NCBI RefSeq assembly: GCF_024125445.1
Contig: NZ_JAMXWM010000004.1
Span: 1-64,000, forward strand
Direction of reading: 5' to 3'
Source of the DNA: Sporolactobacillus shoreicorticis
GTDB taxonomy: Bacteria; Bacillota; Bacilli; Bacillales; Sporolactobacillaceae
DNA length: 64,000 nt
The notes beneath the pieces were generated by a model. The model saw nothing but the letters and a program-made list of their open reading frames with translations, had not been told where the DNA came from and ran no database searches. The position numbers and the translations under genes were made by a program. Of this stretch, positions 36,322-42,305 are shown one piece after another. Numbering within the stretch: the stretch's first letter is position 1; every line of letters begins with the position of its first letter.

Positions 36322-36422
36322 TCTTATCTAGAGTGGTGGAGGGACTGGCCCCATGAAACCCGACAACCAGCACAGTCGTGTGCATGGTGTTAATTCCAGC
36401 AGAGTTAATCTGAGAGATAAGA
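36322..36422 (+). ncRNA. SAM-I (S-box) riboswitch, first of tandem pair
   Basis: Canonical S-box core. P1 arms TCTTATC and GATAAGA enclose GAGTGGTGGAGGGACTGGCC, then CATGAAACCCGACAACC (pseudoknot and kink-turn side), TGGTGTTAATTCCAGCAGA and CTGAGAGATAAG. Small deviations from consensus: GACAACC for GGCAACC and GTGTTAA for GTGCTAA. The family senses S-adenosylmethionine and normally ends transcription of methionine or sulfur genes. Confidence 0.92.
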
Positions 36423-36455
36423 AAAATAAAGCGAACGGCAGCGGTTATTTTTCTT
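36419..36455 (+). terminator. Candidate expression platform of the first S-box
   Basis: AAGAAAAATAA (overlapping the P1 3' arm) and TTATTTTTCTT form an 11-bp AT-rich stem around a GC-rich loop. A shorter hairpin inside the loop followed by ATTTTT is an alternative terminator. The fold needs modelling. Confidence 0.5.
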
Positions 36456-36512
36456 GATCTTCGAGGGAAATGATCGTTTTTCATTTTGTTCTTATGAAAA
36501 AATGCCGGATCA

Positions 36513-36605
36513 TTCTTATCGAGAGAGGCGGAGGGACCGGCCCTGTGAAGTCTCAGCAACGGGCTTTAAAGAAGTACCGTGCTAATTCCGGAATGAAGAT
36601 AAGAA
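36513..36605 (+). ncRNA. SAM-I (S-box) riboswitch, second of tandem pair, compact variant
   Basis: Perfect 8-bp P1 (TTCTTATC and GATAAGAA) around GAGAGAGGCGGAGGGACCGG, CCCTGTGAAGTCTCAGCAAC, a short P3, and CCGTGCTAATTCC. The P4 hairpin seen in typical S-boxes is nearly absent: only GGAATGAA links TTCC to the closing AGATAAG. The P1 3' arm runs into the ribosome site AAAGGA of the next gene, so control of translation start is possible. Whether the shortened P4 still supports ligand binding is unknown. Confidence 0.82.
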
Positions 36606-36617
36606 AGGATTTTTAAA

Positions 36618-36959
36618 ATGACAACACAGACGAATGATTTACAAATTGATGATTACTTGGACTTGTACCTTTATGCGAAGCAGCTCCATGATGACGCATG
36701 GCAGGCTGAAATCAAGGCGAAACTTATTGAATATGTGCGACCTTCCCAATTGCCTGCAGTACATGAGGAAAAGGAATTACAGGAACAGTTCACGTATGTT
36801 AATCGGCAAATCCTTCATTTATATCGGAGCCTTCGTACAGGCAAACAGGAATTAAATGATGCAGTCACAGCAGAATTGTTTGTGCTGAAGCATCGTCGCA
36901 TTGAACTTGGCAAAGAAATTGATCGATTGAGGATTCAAAATCAGAGAATTTGCAAATAA
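36618..36959 (+). CDS. Small helical protein, paralogue B, downstream of tandem S-boxes
   Basis: 113 residues, soluble and helical, paralogous to 31902. Shared positions include DDYLDLYLYA, W-Q-x-E-I-K, YVNRQILHLYRSLR and the LKHRRIEL coiled coil. AAAGGA lies 8 nt before the ATG, immediately after the second riboswitch. SAM control predicts expression when methionine/SAM is low, yet no motif links it to methionine synthesis or uptake. No match to a family that I know. The methionine-rich gene follows 248 bases later. Confidence 0.85.
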   Translation: MTTQTNDLQIDDYLDLYLYAKQLHDDAWQAEIKAKLIEYVRPSQLPAVHEEKELQEQFTYVNRQILHLYRSLRTGKQELNDAVTAELFVLKHRRIELGKEIDRLRIQNQRICK

Positions 36960-37090
36960 CAAATAAGATTAAATTAATATTAAGATGACTCATAGAAGTT
37001 TTTTATCAATTGAAGAGCGGTACTAGGCATGAGGGCAAGCCTTAATGTCCTTTTTGCCATTCACACGTTTTTGCACACGGCAAATATGCT

Positions 37091-37119
37091 TTGAGTAAGT
37101 TTATTTTCCATGGTAAATT
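37091..37119 (+). promoter_or_regulatory. Candidate sigma-A promoter of the Met-rich gene
   Basis: TTGAGT, 17-nt spacer, TAAATT preceded by TGG, 89 nt before the ATG. If used, the gene need not depend on the upstream S-boxes. Confidence 0.45.
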
Positions 37120-37207
37120 TAGGTTGTGGAGAGAAGCAGCATGTGATTGATTTTTCATTGGTCACTCGACCTTTTTCCACAAAACAAAATTCTGGAGGGA
37201 TTTTACG

Positions 37208-37447
37208 ATGGAAAAGATGGATATGATGAACAAATCAATGATGATGCCGATGAACATGATGATGATGATGGAAATGGACAAAATGATGTGCCAAATGAAG
37301 TGCATGCAGATGATGATGGAACGAATGTCGGGCATGGACATGATGATGGACGACACGATGATGAGCAAGGACGAAATGATGAGCTGTATGCATAAATGCG
37401 ATGAAATGATGACAAAAATGATGGATATGATGAGCAAAATGAAGTAA
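37208..37447 (+). CDS. Methionine-rich small protein (48 percent Met, two C-x3-C pairs)
   Basis: 79 residues, 38 of them Met, with Asp/Glu/Lys between and almost no other hydrophobics. Runs of M-M-x-x-M give many potential thioether metal sites. Cysteines lie at 28, 32 (CQMKC) and 60, 64 (CMHKC), two symmetric C-x3-C pairs that could sit on helices. GGAGGG is 9 nt before the ATG and a terminator follows, so the frame is real; reverse and shifted frames lack ribosome sites. No signal peptide, hence cytoplasmic. Possible roles are soft-metal (Cu(I), Hg, Ag) buffering, an oxidant sink or a methionine store; none is shown. I know no named family. Confidence 0.85.
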   Translation: MEKMDMMNKSMMMPMNMMMMMEMDKMMCQMKCMQMMMERMSGMDMMMDDTMMSKDEMMSCMHKCDEMMTKMMDMMSKMK

Positions 37448-37485
37448 TCTAAAGGGATTTCTGGCTTCTGATCGGATCAAAAAAT

Positions 37486-37538
37486 GAAAAAAGTAGCAAA
37501 AACCTCTCATTTTGTTTCTGCTACTTCTCTTTTAAGGA
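37486..37538 (+). terminator. Intrinsic terminator of the Met-rich gene
   Basis: AGTAGCAAAAAC pairs with GTTTCTGCTACT (one mismatch) and a T-rich tail follows. Confidence 0.7.
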
Positions 37539-37669
37539 CATTTCTCAAATAGTGGATCACTTTTTGAGAGGTGTTCTTTTTCATTTTAACCCGCAACGCC
37601 TAACTATACAGCGGAGAACGATGTATTTCAATGTTCATCCGGTCCGCTACCTCCTGAAGTAATGGGCCT

Positions 37670-37900
37670 TCATACCATGTAAGCCCCAAAAGCATGCACA
37701 GCCACGATTCCTAATACATGACCAACAATTGAAATTCCTGCTTTTTTAGACTTGATAAGAGCAATGATATGAAGCACCAAACCAATACCAGCACAGATAT
37801 AAAAGAATGTACCGATACCACCAGTAATATGCCCTTTGCCTCCGGAAACTGCTTCACCAATAGCTGAAAATCGTACAACAAGCCAAGAGATCATAATCAA
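37670..37900 (-). CDS. Small two-to-three-helix membrane protein, perhaps 5'-truncated
   Basis: About 76 residues with a helix at each side of a Gly-rich turn: MIMISWLVVRFSAIGEAVSG, then GIGTFFYICAGIGLVLHIIA and GISIVGHVLGIVAVHAFGAY. Upstream the same frame continues (GVVDIINAF) to a stop without any ATG or ribosome site, which suggests a lost N-terminus. Family not recognised. Confidence 0.5.
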   Translation of the reverse strand: MIMISWLVVRFSAIGEAVSGGKGHITGGIGTFFYICAGIGLVLHIIALIKSKKAGISIVGHVLGIVAVHAFGAYMV

Positions 37901-37984
37901 GAATGCATTAATAATATCTACGACACCTGTTTAGATGTTGATTTTTAGCTTTGTTTTCACAGTTAAATCGTCTCATAAATTTAG

Positions 37985-38035
37985 TTTCCAAAAGCGGGGT
38001 CTAAACCCATCGTCTTTAGACGGTATCCGCTTTTA
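37985..38035. repeat. Nested inverted repeat
   Basis: Outer arms AAAAGCGG and CCGCTTTT enclose GTCTAAA and TTTAGAC. A stable hairpin, perhaps a terminator of a lost gene. Confidence 0.5.
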
Positions 38036-38060
38036 GCCCTATCTTTTCGTGTCTGTACTC

Positions 38061-38245
38061 CAAGAGACTTATATCCTAACGATTAAGGAGTTTATTAAGT
38101 AGTATGACGCGGTGCCGAACGGCGGCAGAAAGAGCATTCCTTATGAATGGTTTTTGGAGAACTGCGAGTCGGTATGAAGCCGGAATGGGATTGTGCTGGA
38201 TTATCTGCATGCAGTCCTTTCAAGATGTGATGGTCAGGGGATATT
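38061..38245. other. Possible gene relic, unidentified
   Basis: Rightward frames give protein-like text (NGGRKSIPYEWFLENCESV, then MKPEWDCAGLSACSPFKM) broken by stops and a shift. Not recognised. Confidence 0.3.
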
Positions 38246-38473
38246 TCAGAAATCGTTGTTTTGATTGTGTTTTTTAAATTTGTTCCAGTCGATGATGTCG
38301 AAGATCATTACGAGGAACAAATAGGCAAAAACATAATAAGTGATCCAGAAATGATATTTGTCAGGAGTAAAGGTCAGCCATGCTGCTCCAATAACTAAAT
38401 ACGGAAGTTCAAAATACAAAAAGCGTTTTTCTTTAAAATGGCGTTTGAACTTAGTGAAAACGTTCTGAAACAT
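38246..38473 (-). CDS. Small membrane protein, unknown
   Basis: 75 residues with a basic head (KFKRHFKEKRF) and two hydrophobic helices (YLVIGAAWLTFT and YYVFAYLFLVMIFDII). TTGGAGC lies 7 nt before the chosen ATG; a longer frame starts six codons earlier inside that region. No known motif. It might be an immunity-like or housekeeping micro-membrane protein; nothing nearby decides. Confidence 0.6.
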   Translation of the reverse strand: MFQNVFTKFKRHFKEKRFLYFELPYLVIGAAWLTFTPDKYHFWITYYVFAYLFLVMIFDIIDWNKFKKHNQNNDF

Positions 38474-38589
38474 TCGATCAGCTCCAAACATTTACTTTTG
38501 TTTTATTATACTCCGGAATGCGTTGGGGATGATTTGAAATGTTGCGCAGTTGACGGTTAATATGCAACGAATAAAAGAGAGCTATTAAA

Positions 38590-38760
38590 GTGAAGCCAAA
38601 GAAAAGAAACGATCTAATTGGACAAACAGCAACGAAAACGGTTGAGCTTGAAATTGTAGATGCTATGGAATATGACACTGGTACTTCCATATGCGTTCAG
38701 AACATGCATACGGGTGACGGGTATTGGACTGGTCTTGAAGATATTGATCTTGATCAATAA
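38590..38760 (+). CDS. Small hypothetical protein (56 residues)
   Basis: GTG-started frame reading MKPKKRNDLIGQTATKTVEL through DGYWTGLEDIDLDQ. Composition is protein-like (acidic, few rare codons) but the ribosome site AAGAGAG is weak and the family unknown. It may be the 3' part of a lost gene. Confidence 0.4.
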   Translation: MKPKKRNDLIGQTATKTVELEIVDAMEYDTGTSICVQNMHTGDGYWTGLEDIDLDQ

Positions 38761-38808
38761 TTTGCAGTATAACACTAAAGCGACATAGGAACGAGTTGGC
38801 ACAGTCAT

Positions 38809-39078
38809 TTATTTCGTGATCGAGATTACATCTAGTAGGTCATTTATTGCATGGCTTTTTGTATAAAAATTATCATCAGCTAAATTATGGGCGATTAACA
38901 AAATTTTATATCGGAGTTCTGCATTATAAAGCATGTCGCTTAAATCATTATTACTTAAACCATTTATATGAGTGTCTTTACATTCCAACTTGATCGCTCC
39001 CTTATAATTTTTCTGCGCCAACAAGGGGACGGAATTGACAAAAAAATCGGGATCACTCCCGATTATCCGATACCTCAT
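38809..39078 (-). CDS. Hypothetical soluble protein, doubtful start
   Basis: 89 codons, helical C-terminal half (NDLSDMLYNAELRYKILLIA, SHAINDLLDVISIT). Against it: a leftward intrinsic terminator lies inside its first 15 codons and no ribosome site precedes the ATG. More likely the 3' relic of a larger gene, or the true start is internal. Confidence 0.4.
   Translation of the reverse strand: MRYRIIGSDPDFFVNSVPLLAQKNYKGAIKLECKDTHINGLSNNDLSDMLYNAELRYKILLIAHNLADDNFYTKSHAINDLLDVISITK
39039..39064 (-). terminator. Leftward intrinsic terminator
   Basis: Arms AATCGGGA and TCCCGATT with a 4-nt loop and a seven-base T-run in the leftward direction. It serves no intact leftward gene, so it is probably left from a lost one. 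Confidence 0.7.
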
Positions 39079-39101
39079 TTTAACATATCGGAGGGATTAC
39101 C

Positions 39102-39362
39102 GTGAGATTAAAAGAAATGAAGATAGATCCTGCCACAATGCAGCTGAATGTTGATATAATGGGAATAAATAACAAAGTGATTGTGATTGGAAATGGGAAA
39201 GCAAAAATAGCGAATCTGCCGGAGTTTGGGGAGACGAAGATCATTACTCATCAGCGTGAAGTGGGACGAAGGCGAAGAATTTTAAAATGGGAGACGATTG
39301 AGTGCACAGTGAAGGAATTGAATTTGGAGGAACAGTTTCATTTAATGATTACAAAAAATTAG
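39102..39362 (+). pseudogene. xtrA: XtrA-like phage protein, frameshifted
   Basis: The first 52 codons (MRLKEMKIDPATMQLNVDIM, GNGKAKIANLPEFGETKIITHQ) match the small XtrA protein of PBSX-type prophages. After THQ the open frame runs into unrelated RRRRILKWETIECTVK until 39362, while the +1 frame reads the proper XtrA tail VKWDEGEEF and stops at 39285. A short deletion at the junction thus shifted the frame. GGAGGG precedes the GTG start. It marks a prophage relic. Confidence 0.65.
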
Positions 39363-39820
39363 TTTTTTATACAAGAAGAAAGTCGACAATTATTATGATG
39401 GCGTGCTACTTTCTAGTTCTTTTTTCCATAGTAACACTGACTATTCCTGATATGTGGGTTGTTTCATTTATTTTATCTCTGATAGCTACATTGGTAGTTT
39501 TTATGCTGGCTGTACTCTTTCTTTATTTTCGGATAAGAAGAGAGTATGCAAGCAATAAGCTCATGAAACAGGAAATACGATATGTAGCAAGCAAGGATGG
39601 GCTTGATCTAACTAAGGGCGTTTCAAATGCTCGCTATGAATGGGGCGATTTGATCTCTGCCTATGAATATAAGGATCTGTTCCGTTTACAGGTATCTAGG
39701 TTTTTGGCAATTTCTCTTCCAAAACGGTTCTTTGAAAATGCTGATGATATAAATGAATTTCGAAACTTGATCAGGGTGTCGCTACCGGAAAAGAAAGTTC
39801 ATTTAAGCAAGCAACAGTGA
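39302..39820 (+). CDS. YcxB-like membrane protein
   Basis: 172 residues: a short N-terminal beta unit (FGGTVSFNDYKKLVFYTRRK), two transmembrane helices (about 31-75) and a C-terminal cytosolic YcxB-type domain (YVASKDGLDLTKGVSNARYE, WGDLISAYEYKDLFRLQVSR, LPKRFF). The family is common near prophage and secreted-toxin loci but has no fixed function. GGGAG lies 8-9 nt before the GTG start. Its 3' end abuts a second XtrA tail, so gene and phage relic were joined by rearrangement. Confidence 0.72.
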   Translation: MHSEGIEFGGTVSFNDYKKLVFYTRRKSTIIMMACYFLVLFSIVTLTIPDMWVVSFILSLIATLVVFMLAVLFLYFRIRREYASNKLMKQEIRYVASKDGLDLTKGVSNARYEWGDLISAYEYKDLFRLQVSRFLAISLPKRFFENADDINEFRNLIRVSLPEKKVHLSKQQ

Positions 39821-39846
39821 AATGGGACGAGGGGGAGGAATTTTGA
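39817..39846 (+). repeat. Second copy of the XtrA 3' end
   Basis: Encodes VKWDEGEEF-stop, the same nine residues as 39256-39285 but with several synonymous base changes. It directly follows the YcxB-like stop. Confidence 0.65.
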
Positions 39847-40339
39847 TCCCCAAATAAAATAAGGGATGGGTAACTATGCCGAAAGTAAAACTTAAATTCA
39901 CAGAATTTACTAACTGAAGCATACTAAAAGTTACAGTTGGAACAAACGCCCCCCAAGGGGAGATACGGGACATGGGGGGAGAACCTATTTTAAATTAAGG
40001 CAGTGGACAAACCCCTTGGCACATCGCAGGCGGACATTGTCAACAAGACAATTGATGGCCTTGCTTCCATTGCTCAAGCTCCGGAGTTGATTGCTCTTGG
40101 AAAGTCAGCGATTGGCGACATTAAAGCGCTCATTCCGCAGCTGATTAAGCAGGCAGTGCTTAAAGCGGAATAATATAGGTAATGAGAATGTGCGACCCGA
40201 AATCGTAACGGCGCTTGGAAAACAGTCGCGAATGTTAGTATCTTGCGTAACTCGACCGCCCACGGTGACTGCGCGGTATATAAATACACCGGATACATAA
40301 TAGGTTAAAATATACTTAACAGAGCTGACTAAGCAGCTA
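39847..40339. other. Phage-relic-like region with a short frame at 40003-40173
   Basis: A GTG-started 56-codon frame gives MDKPLGTSQADIVNKTIDGL...QLIKQAVLKAE, protein-like but without a ribosome site; perhaps a 3' fragment. A 13-codon frame at 39876 (MPKVKLKFTEFTN) is another scrap. No intact gene seen. Confidence 0.4.
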
Positions 40340-40380
40340 GGAAACGGGGAATCGTTATTCGGCGGGTCCCCGTTTTCTTT
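40340..40380 (+). terminator. Intrinsic terminator
   Basis: Arms AAACGGGGA and TCCCCGTTT with a 16-nt loop and T-rich end. Confidence 0.75.
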
Positions 40381-40418
40381 TTGCATAACAAGACTTGAGG
40401 CATTCAAAAAATATATAA

Positions 40419-40454
40419 AATTAAGACTAGTTCAGTACTGAACTAGTCTTAATT
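40419..40454. repeat. 36-bp perfect palindrome
   Basis: Half-site AATTAAGACTAGTTCAGT meets its exact complement with no spacer. It lies 38 bases past the 3' end of the FMN reductase relic and may be its terminator leftward (T-rich flank) or a protein site. Confidence 0.8.
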
Positions 40455-40491
40455 AAGCGTGCTATTATTAAAATGCGTTGAATTTATGTCT

Positions 40492-40897
40492 TTAATTGTA
40501 TTTCTTAATCAATTCTACAAATACATTAACAATCGTCTGGAAAAATTTCAAAGTTCCTTCATTTGTGATTTCTCATTCTCATCGATGAGTGAATTAACGT
40601 GACCAATGTAAGCCTCTGGTTGTTGTAACGTTGGTATATTAAGACATACTAAAGATTGACGTAGATGATGGTTGGCACCAAAACCGCTAATTCCGCCGGG
40701 AGATGCAGTAACGATTGCGGCCGGTTTTTTGTCCCAAACACTTTGCCCATATGGACGTGAACCTATATCCAGTGCATTTTTTAAAACAGCAGGGACTGAC
40801 CGATTATATTCGGGAGTTACAAATAAAACAGCATCAATCAACTGCATTGTCTGCCGAAAGGTTTGCCAGGATTCAGGAACACGATTTTCGTCATCTT
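40492..40897 (-). pseudogene. NADPH-dependent FMN reductase, truncated and frameshifted
   Basis: Frames on the minus strand give NRVPESWQTFRQTMQLIDAV, LFVTPEYNRSVPAVLKNALD (the flavin-binding PEYN signature) and KKPAAIVTASPGGISGFGAN, as in chromate/azo/FMN reductases of the flavodoxin-like fold. The first 50 or so residues with the phosphate loop are missing behind a stop. Near DENE the frame shifts, and the natural tail EITNEGTLKFFQTIVNVFVE lies in another frame. Inactive. Confidence 0.85.
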
Positions 40898-41010
40898 AAC
40901 TACAGTATTAAATTCTAACATTGATGAGATGATTAGCTTTGCAGTTCTCGTAATGTTGCTGTTGAATCAAGACCACCCTTCAAAAGGGAATTCTCCTATT
41001 TTTTCCTTAA

Positions 41011-41412
41011 TTACCCAAATAAAAGTGCATCAATCGAATAAGTCCCTGCACCTGTTAAAGCAATACCAATAGATACGGCAAATATAAGGAGGTTATATTC
41101 GAAACCATTTTGAGTAGCCCAATATCCATTTTTCCCATGGACAGTGGCGATGGCTACAATCATTGTTCCTGCAATGATGATCCCGGCAAGTGGCGTCAAC
41201 AGACCAAGTGTAAATAAAATACCACCAATAAATTCAGATAGCCCGGCGAGAACAGCCATAAGAAAACCAGGTTTTATTCCTATTGATTCAAAAAATCCAC
41301 CGGTACTTTTTAATCCAGACCCCCCAGCCCAACCAAATAATTTTTGGGCTCCATGACCAACAAATGATAAGCCTAATATAAGGCGAATAATTAAAATTCC
41401 TAAATTCAGCAA
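41011..41412 (-). CDS. DoxX-family membrane protein
   Basis: 133 residues, four transmembrane helices, with family marks RLILGLSFVGHGAQKLFGW and GLLTPLAGIIIAGTMIVAIA. DoxX proteins are linked to redox and oxidative-stress chemistry in the membrane, but the biochemical role here is unknown. The start is a TTG, 8 nt after GGAGGGG. The neighbour is a dead flavin reductase, so both may come from one redox-type island. Confidence 0.87.
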   Translation of the reverse strand: MLNLGILIIRLILGLSFVGHGAQKLFGWAGGSGLKSTGGFFESIGIKPGFLMAVLAGLSEFIGGILFTLGLLTPLAGIIIAGTMIVAIATVHGKNGYWATQNGFEYNLLIFAVSIGIALTGAGTYSIDALLFG

Positions 41413-41706
41413 ATTAGTTTCCCCTCCAATTTAAAATATAAGACATTCTAAATAATAAATACTTGGAAAACATCATTCAACAAAAATGCTTGTTTAAGAA
41501 CTGTATTTAACAAAATTCTATACATCTATATATTTATAGTGTGTTTCTGAAAAAAATACCCACGTCATAGTGTGGGTGGTAAAGAGCGGTTAGTTTGATT
41601 TAACCTCTATTATATCAGTAAATGAGTATCGTTCTTTTAATCTGTAAGCATCATACAATCAGCATTTTTAAGAGTACCTAATCAGCACAGGTTTCTTTTT
41701 ACAATA
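41413..41706. other. AT-rich intergenic region
   Basis: No gene. A short hairpin with ACCCAC and GTGGGT near 41570 is the only structure seen; promoter of the DoxX gene expected at its left end. Confidence 0.35.
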
Positions 41707-41736
41707 ATAAAAAAACGTCCCTAATTAAGGACGCTT
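41707..41736 (-). terminator. Terminator of the HicB relic (leftward)
   Basis: CGTCC and GGACG around TTAATTA, then seven T's leftward, overlapping the 3' end of the reading frame. Confidence 0.65.
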
Positions 41737-42136
41737 AATGCCTAGCTGTTCTTTTATGGTGAATTGAAGGAGTTGAGAAAAATTAATTTTGTTCTTCTCT
41801 GCTTCATCGTTTAGCCATTTTGGAATAGTCAATGTTTTTTTGATGGCTTTGTTTTCAGCTTCATCACGTACAATGTCCGTCCAGGCTTCGACAAGTACCA
41901 CAAATCCCTCTGATAGTGCTTTTATGTTGCTTGGATTAGAAGGAGCAGGGATAATAGAACCATCTTTCTTCAAGGATGTACATAAAACCTTCGAGAACAT
42001 CTCTTGCCATATATAGAGCATTTTGTATATCCGTTCCTTCAGAAATGCAGCCGGGAAGATCAGGAAATGTAATGGTATATCCTTTACTGCCGTCTATTTT
42101 CGGGTCAAATACAGCAGGGTAAATATATTTAGCCAT
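41725..42136 (-). pseudogene. hicB: HicB-type antitoxin, one-base frameshift
   Basis: The first frame gives the HicB RNase-H-like part (MAKYIYPAVFDPKIDGSKGY, FPDLPGCISEGTDIQNAL, VLEGFMYILE). The next frame takes over at KDGSIIPAPSNP and runs through the DNA-binding tail (TIPKWLNDEAEKNKINFSQL, LQFTIKEQLGIKRP). One extra base in the GAAGAAAGATGG stretch explains the break. Only a HicA tail lies upstream, so the toxin-antitoxin pair is dead. Confidence 0.85.
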
Positions 42137-42165
42137 AATCAAAATTTCCGTAGAGAAAACAGAAC

Positions 42166-42240
42166 TTATTTCAGTCTTGCCTGCTTAAGTATTGAATTTA
42201 GGGCGCCGGGCTTTAAGTCTCCGGAATGATTAGATCGGTA
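42166..42240 (-). pseudogene. hicA: C-terminal scrap of HicA toxin
   Basis: Minus-strand codons read NHSGDLKPGALNSILKQARL and stop, the usual end of HicA mRNA interferases (H-x-G-D-L-K-x-G-T-L-x-x-I-L-K-Q-A). The catalytic His region upstream is gone. It lies just upstream of hicB, in the native order. Confidence 0.72.
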
Positions 42241-42305
42241 ACAAGTCTTCTTTTAGTTTAAACATTTAGTCATGTATCCGTGCACAACGATATCATCGCT
42301 GTGTT

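Noticed and set aside
36314-36559. 81-codon reverse frame over the S-boxes
   Set aside because: Conserved RNA structure explains the sequence on the plus strand; no ribosome site on the reverse.
37235-37510. Histidine-rich reverse frame over the Met-rich gene
   Set aside because: It is the complement of ATG repeats (CAT codons). No ribosome site; the Asp-rich (GAT) plus-strand frame at 37147 is likewise a shadow.
40074-40407. Overlapping reverse frames near the phage relic
   Set aside because: No ribosome sites, mutually overlapping, and the plus-strand frame at 40003 reads more like protein.
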